Shown here one piece after another: positions 1 to 8,925 of a stretch of 64,000 bases of DNA. The stretch spans positions 113,269 through 177,268 of the forward strand of contig NZ_AJSX01000030.1 in the NCBI RefSeq assembly GCF_000262245.1, read 5' to 3'. Position 1 is the stretch's first letter; the number at the start of each line of letters is the position of its first letter. The translations under genes and the position numbers were made by a program. The notes under the pieces are model-generated. The model searched no databases, was not told where the DNA came from, and worked only from the letters and a program-made list of their open reading frames with translations. Source of the stretch: Pasteurella bettyae CCUG 2042. Lineage in GTDB: Bacteria > Pseudomonadota > Gammaproteobacteria > Enterobacterales > Pasteurellaceae.

Positions 1-1218
1 TAAGTTCATTCCGCATTGTTCGCAATAGTCACCTATAAGCTGCATTACAGGCTTTCGCTCTTCTAAATAATCATAGCGATTGTAAGTATTTTCTAATTCG
101 TCCCCACCTTCCAATAAATGAGAAAGAACGGTTTCAGATACGTTACGTTCAATTTTTTTAGATGCTAAGAATGTTTTAATAAAAGCGCGTATTCCGTGGG
201 CAGTGAGTTTACCCTTATAGCCGATACGTTTTAGAGCTACATTTACGGTTGCTTTATTCATGGGTTGATTTTTTGATGAGCGACCAGCAAAAACAAAAGA
301 GCTATTTTCAGAAAACATTTTCATGACTTCTAATAATTGGATTGCTTGAGATGATAACGGCACAGTATGCGCGCGTTTTTTATCTGCTTTCCCTTTCATT
401 TTCTCTTTAGGAATATGCCATAGCTTATTAGTAAAATCGATTTCAGACCATTCAGCATTAACGGCTTCATTAGGGCGCAGGGCTGTTAAGAAAGACCAAC
501 AAATTAGTAAATAAGTTTTCTTTTCTATGCGGGCGTTAGCTAAATCTTGAAATAATTTAGGCAATTCATCAGATTTAATCGTAGGGTGGGGAGTAGATGA
601 TTTTATATGAAAATTCTTTACAGCTAATCTACAGTTATGGCTTTCTATAATGCCTTGCGTAATAGCATGATCCATAATGGCACTTACAAGCTGATGTATT
701 TTTTTCAGTGTGTTACTTCTATCTGCTATTTTTTCATAAATGCTTACTAATTCTTTAACTTTGATTTCTGATACGTGTGTATCACCAATATAAGGGAATA
801 TATGATTTTCTAGGCGTTCCCAATTCTTTTTTCGTGTTTCTGGATTTTTGGCTTTTTCTTTGTAAATACCGCTGAAGTAGCTTTCAGCAACAGAACGAAA
901 GGTATCTTTCAGACGGCTTTCATGTTCTTGCTGAATGCGTATTTTTTCTTGTTGCGGATCTATATCTTTCGCAAGTAGAGAACGATATTCTTCACGTTTT
1001 GCCCGCGCGTCAGAAAGTAATAGAGCAGGATAATGCCCGATAGTTAGATTTGTTCTTTTATTCGTAATAGGGGATATGTAGTTAAAAATCCATATTTTAG
1101 ATCCTGTAGGTTTCACTCTAAGAATTAGCCCGTTACCGTCAGCTAATATATATTCTTTGTCTTTTGGTTTAGCATTTTCTATTTGAGTTTTGTTTAGTGC
1201 TTTGGTTGTTCTAGCCAT
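1..1218 (-). CDS. P4-type tyrosine recombinase / integrase (partial, C-terminus beyond window)
   Basis: The reading frame is open from an ATG at 1218 to base 1, giving 406 codons without a stop, so the last residues lie outside the window. The N-terminus (ARTTKALNKTQIENAKPKD, then ADGNGLILRV) is the DUF4102 arm-binding domain of P4-like integrases. The catalytic half shows the box I Arg (TALRPNEA), HGIR (the H-x-x-R of box II), a later LSHLLE His and the nucleophile Tyr region (NTYNRYDYLEERKPVMQ). The gene starts about 200 bp from the 3' end of tRNA-Leu and reads away from it, the usual arrangement for an element integrated at a tRNA. It should catalyse integration and excision of an element extending left of the window. 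Family assignment is firm; whether the element is intact cannot be seen. Confidence 0.93.
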   Translation of the reverse strand, partial: MARTTKALNKTQIENAKPKDKEYILADGNGLILRVKPTGSKIWIFNYISPITNKRTNLTIGHYPALLLSDARAKREEYRSLLAKDIDPQQEKIRIQQEHESRLKDTFRSVAESYFSGIYKEKAKNPETRKKNWERLENHIFPYIGDTHVSEIKVKELVSIYEKIADRSNTLKKIHQLVSAIMDHAITQGIIESHNCRLAVKNFHIKSSTPHPTIKSDELPKLFQDLANARIEKKTYLLICWSFLTALRPNEAVNAEWSEIDFTNKLWHIPKEKMKGKADKKRAHTVPLSSQAIQLLEVMKMFSENSSFVFAGRSSKNQPMNKATVNVALKRIGYKGKLTAHGIRAFIKTFLASKKIERNVSETVLSHLLEGGDELENTYNRYDYLEERKPVMQLIGDYCEQCGMNL

Positions 1219-1274
1219 ATTTTGATCTTACAAGATGTTAGACACAGAATAATTTATAGTAACACGTTTCAAAT

Positions 1275-1298
1275 CGTGTAACTAAACGTGTAACTAAA
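1275..1298. repeat. Tandem 12-bp direct repeat upstream of the integrase gene
   Basis: CGTGTAACTAAA occurs twice head to tail (1275-1286 and 1287-1298). An inverted partial copy, ACACGTTT, lies at 1262-1269. A second direct repeat, CGTTTAGCT, occurs at 1324-1332 and 1387-1395. Short repeats between an integrase gene and the tRNA attachment site often serve as integrase arm-type or excisionase sites. That role is inferred from position only. Confidence 0.55.
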
Positions 1299-1340
1299 AT
1301 TTGCGATAGGAAATGTTTAGATACGTTTAGCTAAGATAAG

Positions 1341-1374
1341 AAAAAAGCCTGTAAACGTTGATTTTACAGGCTTT
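1341..1374 (-). terminator. Intrinsic terminator after tRNA-Leu
   Basis: A perfect 12-bp stem pairs AAAGCCTGTAAA (1344-1355) with TTTACAGGCTTT (1363-1374). Read on the minus strand it is followed by a run of T residues (1341-1346 are all A on the plus strand). It would end the secG-tRNA-Leu transcript before the integrase gene. Confidence 0.8.
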
Positions 1375-1418
1375 ATCAGATTTTTTCGTTTAGCTGTGTT
1401 GAGCTAAATTTAGTCAAA

Positions 1419-1504
1419 TGGTGCTCTGGGCGAGACTTGAACTCGCACGGCCTACGGCCACCACCCCCTCAAGATGGCGTGTCTACCAATTCCACCACCA
1501 GAGC
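1419..1504 (-). tRNA. tRNA-Leu (anticodon GAG)
   Basis: The acceptor stem GCTCTGG (1498-1504 on the minus strand) pairs perfectly with CCAGAGC (1423-1429), followed by discriminator A and encoded CCA (1419-1421). The anticodon loop is TTGAGGG between CCATC and GGTGG, giving anticodon GAG. The T-loop GTTCAAGTC and a long variable arm fit a class II leucine tRNA. It lies just downstream of secG, the same neighbour as E. coli leuU. Its 3' end is the likely attachment site of the neighbouring integrase element. Confidence 0.95.
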
Positions 1505-1521
1505 ATTTTAGAATTTAATTT

Positions 1522-1863
1522 TTATTGAGGTATATCTGCGTTTTTATTTTCAACTGGTGCAGGTTTAGCAGGTTGTTGTAGCTGTTCTGCTGCTTGAGAT
1601 AAATCCTCAAATGCACCTTGTTTTACATTATTTTTATGTGAGTTCATATTGCCAAGAGCAATACTAATAAGAAAGAAGATTGTAGCTAGAAGAGCTGTTG
1701 TACGCGATAAAAAGTTTGCAGAACCAGCTGAACCAAATACTGTACCTGAAGCACCACCACCGAAAGATGCCCCTGCATCAGCACCTTTACCTTGCTGAAC
1801 CAGAATGAAACCAATTAAAGCGATTGAAACTAGTAAATAAATAATTAATAAAGCTTGATACAT
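1522..1863 (-). CDS. secG: Preprotein translocase subunit SecG
   Basis: This 113-residue protein begins MYQALLIIYLLVSIALIG and has two membrane helices (about residues 2-22 and 52-72). They are joined by the glycine-rich SecG loop, with QQGKGADAGASFGGGASGT and then VFGSAGSANFLSR. It stabilises SecYE during SecA-driven protein export. The frame opens upstream at 1908, but the ATG at 1863 matches the family N-terminus and has an AGAAGAG-type ribosome site. The C-terminal tail is proline and glutamine rich, as usual. tRNA-Leu follows directly. Confidence 0.95.
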   Translation of the reverse strand: MYQALLIIYLLVSIALIGFILVQQGKGADAGASFGGGASGTVFGSAGSANFLSRTTALLATIFFLISIALGNMNSHKNNVKQGAFEDLSQAAEQLQQPAKPAPVENKNADIPQ

Positions 1864-1973
1864 TATATTTTCTCTTCTTTGCAAATTGCAATTATATAAA
1901 ACGTGCAAATACTAGCTGATTTTTGCTGTCATCGCAAGTCATTTTATGTAAATTGTGGCGGATCGTGTTAATT

Positions 1974-3908
1974 TTAAACATTTGTTTTATTTTCAATGTT
2001 TTTATTATTTTTAGTTTTCCCTTTAAAAGATTTAGCTTGGGAATTATTGGTTACACTCGTTAATTTACGCAGTGCCGAATAATTAACATATTGTATGAGT
2101 TCAGGTAGTAACTGAATCAAGGTTGACATAAATTGTTGGTAACTTGTTTGCTTACGGCTAATACTATCCAATTGGGATTCCCAATGTGCGGTCATATCAG
2201 GTTGAGTCGCAATATCAGGAAGTGCCTGAATTAAGATTCTACCTGCTTCAGTACTATGAATATTACGACCTTTTTTATATAAGAAACCTCGTTTGAATAG
2301 TAATTCAATAATACCCGCACGAGTCGCCTCAGTGCCTAACCCATCGGTTTCACGTAAGATCTTTTTTAATTCTTTATCTTGCACAAAGCGTGCTATACCT
2401 GTCATTGCAGATAATAGGGTTGCATCTGTAAAAGGTTTAGGGGGTTGAGTTTTTTTACTTATAATTTCCCCTTTTTGACAATGTAGTACTTGCCCTTTTT
2501 TTACCACGGGTAATGGTGGCTCTAATTGTTCATCATCATCTTCTTTACCCAACAATTCTTTCCAGCCAGCTACTTGTAAATTGCGTGCTTGAGCAATAAA
2601 TTTTCCTCCAGCAATAACAAAATCAATTTTACTTTTACGATATTCTGCATCTGGGCAGAATTGCATTAAATATTGGCGAGCAATTAATGTATAAATATTG
2701 AGCTCATGTACGTTTAAATTCACAGGGCGATTTTTTGCCGTCGGGATAATGGCATGGTGTGCTTCCACTTTTTTATCATTCCAACAACGATTTTTTTGCT
2801 CAATATTGACCGCACTTGGTAGCTGTTGGTAATGGTTAGAATGTACTTGAATTGCCGCGAGCACTTTTTCACGATCAGCAAAATGTTCTTCAGGTAGATA
2901 ACGACAATCTGAACGTGGATAAGTAATGAGTTTGTGCTTTTCATATAGATTTTGGCACGTATCTAAAACATCTTGTGCAGACATTCCAAAGCGTTTTGCC
3001 GCATCAATTTGTAAAGCCGAAAGTGAATAGGGTAAAGGTGCGGTTTCTTTTTCACGTTTGTCCACATATTCTGTCACTTCCGCAGGTTGATCTGTAATGC
3101 GTTTAACCACATTTTCTGCCAACCCTTTGGAAAGCACTCGACCATCTTCATCTTGATAATCTTCACAAGCTTTACTTGGCTGCCAAAGTGCGGTCAGTTT
3201 TTGCGGAATTTCTTCTTGGGTTTGGATATGGGCGAGCACTTCAAAGAAATCTTTGGGTTGAAAATTTTCAATTTCTAGGTCACGACGCACAATTAATCCT
3301 AATACGGGTGTTTGTACCCGTCCCACAGAAAGCACACCATTATAACCTGCTTGGCGACCGTGAATGGTATAGGCTCTGGTCATATTAATTCCATATAACC
3401 AGTCAGCACGAGCTCGAGCAAGCGCTGAAGTTGCTAAAGCGATAAAGTGTGTATTAGGCTGCAATTTTTTTACGGCTTTTTCTACCGCACTTGGATTGAG
3501 GTCGCTGACTAAACAACGTTGAATAGCGTTACGTTTATTAATAGATAATTTAGCATAATTGAAAACTTCATCTACTAATAATTGACCTTCTCTATCAGGG
3601 TCTCCTGCATTGACTAATTGATCTGCTTGATGAATAAGATTTTCAACAGTTTTCAGTTGTTTCGCTACTTCTTTACGTGGAATGAGTTGCCATTTTTCAG
3701 GCACGATGGGTAGATGCTCAAGACGCCATTGTTTAAAAATAGGGTTGTAAGCATCAGGTTCTGCTTGCTCTAATAAATGCCCTACACACCAAGTTACGCA
3801 ATCATTATTGCCACACTTAATGAAACCATCACCACGCTGATGTGGTTTAGGTAACACGTCAGCAATGGCTCTGGCTAAGCTAGGTTTTTCGGCTACAAAT
3901 AATCGCAT
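1974..3908 (-). CDS. topB: DNA topoisomerase III
   Basis: This 644-residue type IA topoisomerase has an N-terminal TOPRIM domain ([15 protein letters not shown]; acidic motif [15 protein letters not shown] near residue 105). The catalytic tyrosine lies in [12 protein letters not shown] at about residue 330. The length is close to E. coli TopB (653). The C-terminus ends in a lysine- and asparagine-rich tail rather than zinc fingers, as in other TopB proteins. It resolves single-stranded DNA crossings during replication and recombination. Uptake-signal cores occur inside the gene, for example near 3190. It appears to be a single-gene unit transcribed from the 3909-4225 region. Confidence 0.96.
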   Translation of the reverse strand: MRLFVAEKPSLARAIADVLPKPHQRGDGFIKCGNNDCVTWCVGHLLEQAEPDAYNPIFKQWRLEHLPIVPEKWQLIPRKEVAKQLKTVENLIHQADQLVNAGDPDREGQLLVDEVFNYAKLSINKRNAIQRCLVSDLNPSAVEKAVKKLQPNTHFIALATSALARARADWLYGINMTRAYTIHGRQAGYNGVLSVGRVQTPVLGLIVRRDLEIENFQPKDFFEVLAHIQTQEEIPQKLTALWQPSKACEDYQDEDGRVLSKGLAENVVKRITDQPAEVTEYVDKREKETAPLPYSLSALQIDAAKRFGMSAQDVLDTCQNLYEKHKLITYPRSDCRYLPEEHFADREKVLAAIQVHSNHYQQLPSAVNIEQKNRCWNDKKVEAHHAIIPTAKNRPVNLNVHELNIYTLIARQYLMQFCPDAEYRKSKIDFVIAGGKFIAQARNLQVAGWKELLGKEDDDEQLEPPLPVVKKGQVLHCQKGEIISKKTQPPKPFTDATLLSAMTGIARFVQDKELKKILRETDGLGTEATRAGIIELLFKRGFLYKKGRNIHSTEAGRILIQALPDIATQPDMTAHWESQLDSISRKQTSYQQFMSTLIQLLPELIQYVNYSALRKLTSVTNNSQAKSFKGKTKNNKNIENKTNV

Positions 3909-4225
3909 TTCATGTTGGTCTCTTAATTAAAAATTCGGGAAATTCTACTGCACTTTTTATTTCATTCAAATAAGCTTTCTAATATTGTGAGCTTCTGTTA
4001 GAGAATATTGCTGATGTTTAGGGAATATATTCGTAAATAAAATTAACAGAATTTATTTTATGTTAAAAAAACAGTAAAACTATTTTTATAAATGATATGG
4101 ATCAAAAATTAAAGACATATTTTTTGTAGGCCATTTACAGTTGAAAATATTTTATGTCAATATGAAGTCATTTATTTTTGTTCGATTTTTTTCTTTATTT
4201 TAGTGTTATTTGGGAGTGATTCGGT
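3909..4225. other. Divergent intergenic region between topB and the formate dehydrogenase genes
   Basis: This 317-bp, very AT-rich region separates topB (leftward) from the formate dehydrogenase pair (rightward). It must hold promoters for both. The only clear site I see is the FNR-like box at 4092-4105. There is no convincing ORF, and no repeat or terminator. Confidence 0.7.
4092..4105 (+). promoter_or_regulatory. Putative FNR box
   Basis: ATGATATGGATCAA matches the FNR consensus TTGAT-N4-ATCAA at 9 of the 10 fixed positions. It lies about 120 bp before the first formate dehydrogenase gene, so oxygen-limited activation of that operon is the natural reading. No -35/-10 pair could be assigned with confidence. 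Confidence 0.6.
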
Positions 4226-6064
4226 ATGGCTAAATTCTTTCTTACCCCTGCGGATAACTATGATGTAAAAATTGGTCAATTAGTTGATAAGTTTGTCAAT
4301 AAAGTTAGAAGTTTTCCTCCTGGTACTTGTCCTTTGGTTGTGCAATATGCCTCCTTACGTTCTTCAATGAGCCAAACCTGTGGCAAGTGTGTTCCTTGTC
4401 GTGATGGTATTCCTCATTTGTCTTTTTTATTGCGAGATATTTTAGCTGGAGAAGGCGATGATAATACGATGTATCAAATTCGTGAATTAGCAGAAATGAT
4501 TCGTGATGGTTCAGATTGTGCGATTGGTTATCAACCGGCTATTGAAATTTTAGATAGTATTGAAGAATTTAAAGAAGAATACGAAAGTCATATACATCAT
4601 AAATCTTGTCAAAAGGTTATCGGTCAGAGAATTCCATGTATCAATATGTGTCCAGCCCATGTGGATATTCCTGGTTATATCGCTCATATTGGTGATGGAA
4701 ATTATGCGGAGGCAATTAACTTAATTCGTCGAGATAATCCTTTACCTACGGCTTGTGGGCTGGTATGTGAACATCCTTGTGAAGAACGTTGTCGTCGCCG
4801 TTTAATTGATGATGCGATTAATATTCGTGGTTTAAAAAAATATGCGGTAGATCAAATCGCTGCGGATACAGTGAAAGTCCCAGCTCCATTACCAGATACA
4901 GGTAAAAAGGTTGCAGTTATTGGCGGTGGGCCTGCAGGATTAACTTGTGCTTATTTTTTAGCGCAAATGGGTCATCGAGTTACCATTTATGAACGCCAAA
5001 AAGCTTTGGGTGGTATGTTGCGTTATGGTATTCCTAATTATCGTTTTCCTAAAGATCGTTTAGATCAAGATTTAAACGCAGTGTTGTCGGCAGGCAACAT
5101 TGAAGTGAAATATGGTGTGATGGTGGGCGATGATATTTCTGTGGAAGAAATTCGTCGTAACTATGATGCGATGTTTGTAGGCATCGGTGCGCAAAAAGGC
5201 AAAATTTTGCGTATAGAGGGCGCTGATGGGAATAATGTATTCTCTGCGGTGCAAATGCTTGATGATATCGGCAATAATATTATTCCTGATTATACGGATA
5301 AAGTAGTTGTGGTGATTGGTGGGGGGAACGTGGCAATGGATGCAGCACGTTCTGCGGTGCGTTGTAAAGCCAAAGATGTGCGTATTGTTTACCGTAGAAG
5401 ACAAGAAGACATGACTGCACTTCATACTGAAATTGAAGCGGCGATTATGGAAGGAATAGAACTGATTACCCTTGCAGCACCTGTGAAAATTGAAAAAGAT
5501 GAATCAGGCAATTGTAGAGGCTTAACGGTTCAACCACAGATGACCGGTCCTTATGATCATGGTGGTCGTCCAAGCCCAGTAAAAGCGAATAAACCTGAGT
5601 TTACTATCGATTGTGATGTAATTTTAATTGCAGTGGGACAAGATATTATTAGTGTGCCATTTGAAGAATTTGGTATGCCAGCAGAGCGTGGTGTGTTTAA
5701 ATCCGATCTGACAACTGCAGTGCCTGATATGAATGGTGTATTTGTCGGCGGTGATTGTGCGACAGGGCCTTCAACTGCAATTAAAGCAATTGCCGCAGGA
5801 AAAGTAGCTGCTCATAATATTGATGAATATCTTGGTTATCATCATGAATTTCCTTGCGAGACAAAAGCGCCGCCACCAAAACAAAACGTTCGCATACAGA
5901 TTGGCCGTGCCAATATTACCGAAAGACCTGCCTATATTCGTAAATGCGATTTTGAGCATGTGGAAAATCCTTATACTTATGAAGAAGCTATGCAAGAAGC
6001 GGAACGCTGTTTACGTTGTGATCATTTCGGTTGTGGCGTTTTACAAGGGGGGCGTAATTTATGA
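4226..6064 (+). CDS. GltD/NfnB-like FAD oxidoreductase with NuoF-type iron-sulfur N-terminus (formate dehydrogenase partner subunit)
   Basis: This 612-residue protein has three parts. Residues 1-110 resemble the C-terminal 4Fe-4S segment of NuoF (SCGKCVPCRDG-like TCGKCVPCRDG, later SDCAIG) without the NuoF FMN domain. Residues ~130-215 are the Fer4_20 region of glutamate synthase small subunit (CINMCPAHVDIPGY, CGLVCEHPCEERCRR). The rest is a two-dinucleotide-site flavoprotein (VAVIGGGPAGLTCAYFLA, then VVVVIGGGNVAMDAARS, then VGGDCATGPSTAIKA). The C-terminus carries CLRCDHFGC. It overlaps the next gene by 4 bp (ATGA), so the two are translationally coupled. It probably passes electrons between the formate dehydrogenase subunit and NAD(P). 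The exact acceptor is not proven by sequence. Confidence 0.85.
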   Translation: MAKFFLTPADNYDVKIGQLVDKFVNKVRSFPPGTCPLVVQYASLRSSMSQTCGKCVPCRDGIPHLSFLLRDILAGEGDDNTMYQIRELAEMIRDGSDCAIGYQPAIEILDSIEEFKEEYESHIHHKSCQKVIGQRIPCINMCPAHVDIPGYIAHIGDGNYAEAINLIRRDNPLPTACGLVCEHPCEERCRRRLIDDAINIRGLKKYAVDQIAADTVKVPAPLPDTGKKVAVIGGGPAGLTCAYFLAQMGHRVTIYERQKALGGMLRYGIPNYRFPKDRLDQDLNAVLSAGNIEVKYGVMVGDDISVEEIRRNYDAMFVGIGAQKGKILRIEGADGNNVFSAVQMLDDIGNNIIPDYTDKVVVVIGGGNVAMDAARSAVRCKAKDVRIVYRRRQEDMTALHTEIEAAIMEGIELITLAAPVKIEKDESGNCRGLTVQPQMTGPYDHGGRPSPVKANKPEFTIDCDVILIAVGQDIISVPFEEFGMPAERGVFKSDLTTAVPDMNGVFVGGDCATGPSTAIKAIAAGKVAAHNIDEYLGYHHEFPCETKAPPPKQNVRIQIGRANITERPAYIRKCDFEHVENPYTYEEAMQEAERCLRCDHFGCGVLQGGRNL

Positions 6065-8871
6065 TTAATTTAAATATTGATGGAATGAATGTTCAAGTTG
6101 CTGAAGGTACAACTATTCTTGATGCTGCAAAATCAATAGGTATCAATATTCCTACATTATGTTACTTAAAAAATGTGAGTGATATTGGTTCTTGTAGACT
6201 TTGTGTGGTTGATATTGAAGGATATGAAAAATTACCTACATCTTGTAATACGCTTGTACAAGATGGCATGATTATTCGAACTCAAACAGATAAAGTGGTG
6301 CGATCTCGCCGTATGGCATTGGATTTAATTTTATCTCATCATAATTTAATTTGTTTTTCTTGCCCTTCTAATGGCGCTTGTGAACTGCAAAATGTCGCGC
6401 ATCAATGCGGAATTAGTGAATCTAGTTTCCCTAATTTTCGGTTACCTGGAATTGAAGTACCTCATGTGGAAGATAATCCTTTTTTAGGATATCGACCAGA
6501 TCTGTGTATTCATTGTCAACGTTGTATTAATACTTGTGCAAATGTTAGTGGTTGTAATTCTATTCAACTCACCTCAAGAGGCATTTTTAGGGCGATTGAA
6601 ACCCCATTTGGTACAAATTGGAAAGAAACGAATTGTGAGTCTTGTGGTAATTGTGCTGAAGCTTGCCCAACAGGTGCTATTTATAAAAAAGAAGCCAAGG
6701 CATACCGCAGTTGGGAAATTCAACGAGTAAGAACCACATGTCCACATTGTGCGGTAGGTTGCCAATATAATTTATTAGTGAAAGATAATAAATTAGTGGG
6801 TGCTGAGGGGGTAGATGGCCCATCAAATAATAATCGTCTTTGTGTAAAAGGTCGTTTCGGTTCCTATAAATTTGTGATGTCTCAGGATCGGTTAACAGAT
6901 CCATTAATTAAAGATCGTGGAACGGGAAAATTTAGAAAGGCTAGTTGGGATGAAGCTTTAGATCTTGTAGCTTCAAAATTTATGGCATTAAAACGTCAAT
7001 ATGGCTCAGATTCGTTAGCTGGTTTTGCTTGTTCAAGATCGCCAAATGAAGATATTTACATGGTTCAAAAAATGGTACGTGCATGTTTTGGTACGAATAA
7101 TGTTGATAACTGTGCTCGTGTATGCCATTCAGCTTCTGTAGAAGGGTTAGCGAAAACCTTAGGTTCGGGGGCAATGACTAATACTATTTATGATATTACT
7201 CATGATGTGGATGTGATTTTATTGGTGGGTTCAAATCCTGAAGAGGCGCATCCTGTCATTGGTATGCAAATCCGTGAAGCGGTGCGTAATGGTACAAAAC
7301 TGATTGTAGTAGATCCTCGTGATATAGGTTTAACCAAACAAGCTGATATTCATTTAAAATTACGTCCTGGTAGTAATATTGCTTTTGCCAATGGTATGTG
7401 TCATCTCTTTATTGAAGAAGGATTAATTGACGAGAAATTTATTGCCGAAAATACAGAAGATTTTAAAGAACTAAAAAAAATCTTAAAGAGTTATACGCCA
7501 GAACGAGTTGCTAAGATTTGCAATATTGATCCTGATGATCTTCGAGCTGCTGCAAGAATGTATGCTACGGCAAAAAAAGCACCAATTATTTATTGTTTAG
7601 GCGTAACAGAACACTCAACAGGGACGGAAGGCGTCATGTCAATGTCTAATATGGCAATGATGGTAGGAAAATTAGGTCGTGAAGGTTGTGGTGTCAACCC
7701 ATTGCGTGGGCAAAATAATGTGCAAGGAGCTTGTGATATGGGAGCGATGCCAGATAAATATTCTGGTTATCAATTAGTCTCAGATCCTATTGTTAGGAAT
7801 AAATTTGAAAAGGCATGGGGGATTAAATTACCATCGCAAACGGGGATGCATGCTACAGATATTTTCCCAAGTGCAATTAAAGGAAATATTAAAGGATTAT
7901 ATATTTGTGGTGAAGATCCTGTCGTGACGGATCCCGATACAGCACATGTGATAAAAGCATTAAAATCATTAGATTTTTTAGTGGTTCAAGAGTTATTTAT
8001 GACAGAAACTGCAATGTTAGCAGATGTGGTATTGCCAGGGCGTTCTTATGCTGAAAAAGATGGTACATTCACTAACACTGAACGTCGTGTCCAACGAGTC
8101 CGTAAAGCGGTCACATTACCTGGAAATAGTCGTTTAGATACGGATATTATCTGTGATTTAATGCGTCGTATGGGTTATAACCAACCTACTTTAAGTGCTT
8201 CAGAGATCTTTGATGAGATGGCATCTGTTACGCCATCATTCCATGGAATTAGTTATGCTCGTTTGGAAAATGAGCCAACCAAATCATTACAATGGCCATG
8301 TACAGATAAATTTCATCCAGGTACGCCAATTATGCATGTAGGGAAATTTGTGCGAGGTTTAGGTTATTTTTATCCGACAGAATATAAACCAGCGCAGGAA
8401 TTACCTGATAAAGAATATCCAATGATGTTAACTACAGGGCGTATTTTGTATCATTATAATACTAGTGCGATGACAAAACGTACAGAAGGGTTAATGGAAA
8501 TTGCAGGACACTCATTTGTAGAAATTAATACACAAGATGCTGAGCATTTAGGTATTAAGGATGGTGAACGTGTAACCGTATCTTCTCGTCGTGGTACGAT
8601 AACATCAGAAGCACGAGTTTCTGATAAAACTAATCCAGGGGAATGTTGGATGCCATTTCATTTCCCTGATGGTAATAGTAACTGGCTTACTAATGCCGCA
8701 TTAGATAAATATGCTCGAATACCAGAGTATAAAGTTTGCGCTTGTCGAATTGATAAATTATCAAAAGAACAGGCTTATGATGGACGAGGTCGATATATTT
8801 CACAAAAAATCATTGCAACACAATGGCATAAAAGAATGGATAAATCCTTAACTCGGGTGATAATGAGATAA
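6061..8871 (+). CDS. fdhF: Formate dehydrogenase alpha subunit, NuoG-type N-terminus, molybdopterin, Cys form
   Basis: This 936-residue protein starts with a 2Fe-2S ferredoxin domain (CYLKNVSDIGSCRLC, then SCNT). A NuoG-like His/Cys cluster follows (HHNLICFSCPSNGACELQ), then two 4Fe-4S motifs (CIHCQRCINTC and CESCGNCAEACPTGA). The catalytic molybdopterin module starts with its own 4Fe-4S motif (CPHCAVGCQYN, near residue 230). The active-site segment NCARVCHSASVEGL has cysteine where E. coli FdhF has selenocysteine, so no UGA recoding is needed. There are no twin-arginine signal or membrane helices, so the enzyme is cytoplasmic. It should oxidise formate to CO2 (or the reverse) with electrons passed to the upstream flavoprotein. 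Formate as the substrate is inferred from family resemblance. Confidence 0.88.
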   Translation: MINLNIDGMNVQVAEGTTILDAAKSIGINIPTLCYLKNVSDIGSCRLCVVDIEGYEKLPTSCNTLVQDGMIIRTQTDKVVRSRRMALDLILSHHNLICFSCPSNGACELQNVAHQCGISESSFPNFRLPGIEVPHVEDNPFLGYRPDLCIHCQRCINTCANVSGCNSIQLTSRGIFRAIETPFGTNWKETNCESCGNCAEACPTGAIYKKEAKAYRSWEIQRVRTTCPHCAVGCQYNLLVKDNKLVGAEGVDGPSNNNRLCVKGRFGSYKFVMSQDRLTDPLIKDRGTGKFRKASWDEALDLVASKFMALKRQYGSDSLAGFACSRSPNEDIYMVQKMVRACFGTNNVDNCARVCHSASVEGLAKTLGSGAMTNTIYDITHDVDVILLVGSNPEEAHPVIGMQIREAVRNGTKLIVVDPRDIGLTKQADIHLKLRPGSNIAFANGMCHLFIEEGLIDEKFIAENTEDFKELKKILKSYTPERVAKICNIDPDDLRAAARMYATAKKAPIIYCLGVTEHSTGTEGVMSMSNMAMMVGKLGREGCGVNPLRGQNNVQGACDMGAMPDKYSGYQLVSDPIVRNKFEKAWGIKLPSQTGMHATDIFPSAIKGNIKGLYICGEDPVVTDPDTAHVIKALKSLDFLVVQELFMTETAMLADVVLPGRSYAEKDGTFTNTERRVQRVRKAVTLPGNSRLDTDIICDLMRRMGYNQPTLSASEIFDEMASVTPSFHGISYARLENEPTKSLQWPCTDKFHPGTPIMHVGKFVRGLGYFYPTEYKPAQELPDKEYPMMLTTGRILYHYNTSAMTKRTEGLMEIAGHSFVEINTQDAEHLGIKDGERVTVSSRRGTITSEARVSDKTNPGECWMPFHFPDGNSNWLTNAALDKYARIPEYKVCACRIDKLSKEQAYDGRGRYISQKIIATQWHKRMDKSLTRVIMR

Positions 8872-8873
8872 AC

Positions 8874-8916
8874 AAAAGTGCGGTAAGAATTTTAAAAATT
8901 TATACCGCACTTTTTT
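8874..8916. terminator. Uptake-signal inverted pair acting as terminator after fdhF
   Basis: AAAAGTGCGGTA (from 8874) and TACCGCACTTTT (to about 8914) form a long stem around an AT-rich loop, with T and A runs on the two sides. It can terminate both fdhF (rightward) and ydfG (leftward), which converge here. Each arm is also a DNA uptake core. Confidence 0.8.
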
Positions 8917-8925
8917 ATCTACAAC

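Noticed and set aside
1219..1418. A CRISPR-like array in the repeats between integrase and tRNA
   Set aside because: Repeats are only 9-12 bp, without regular spacers.
6061..8871. Selenocysteine-containing formate dehydrogenase
   Set aside because: The active-site codon is TGC/TGT for Cys (ARVCHSAS) and no in-frame TGA or SECIS-like hairpin is needed.
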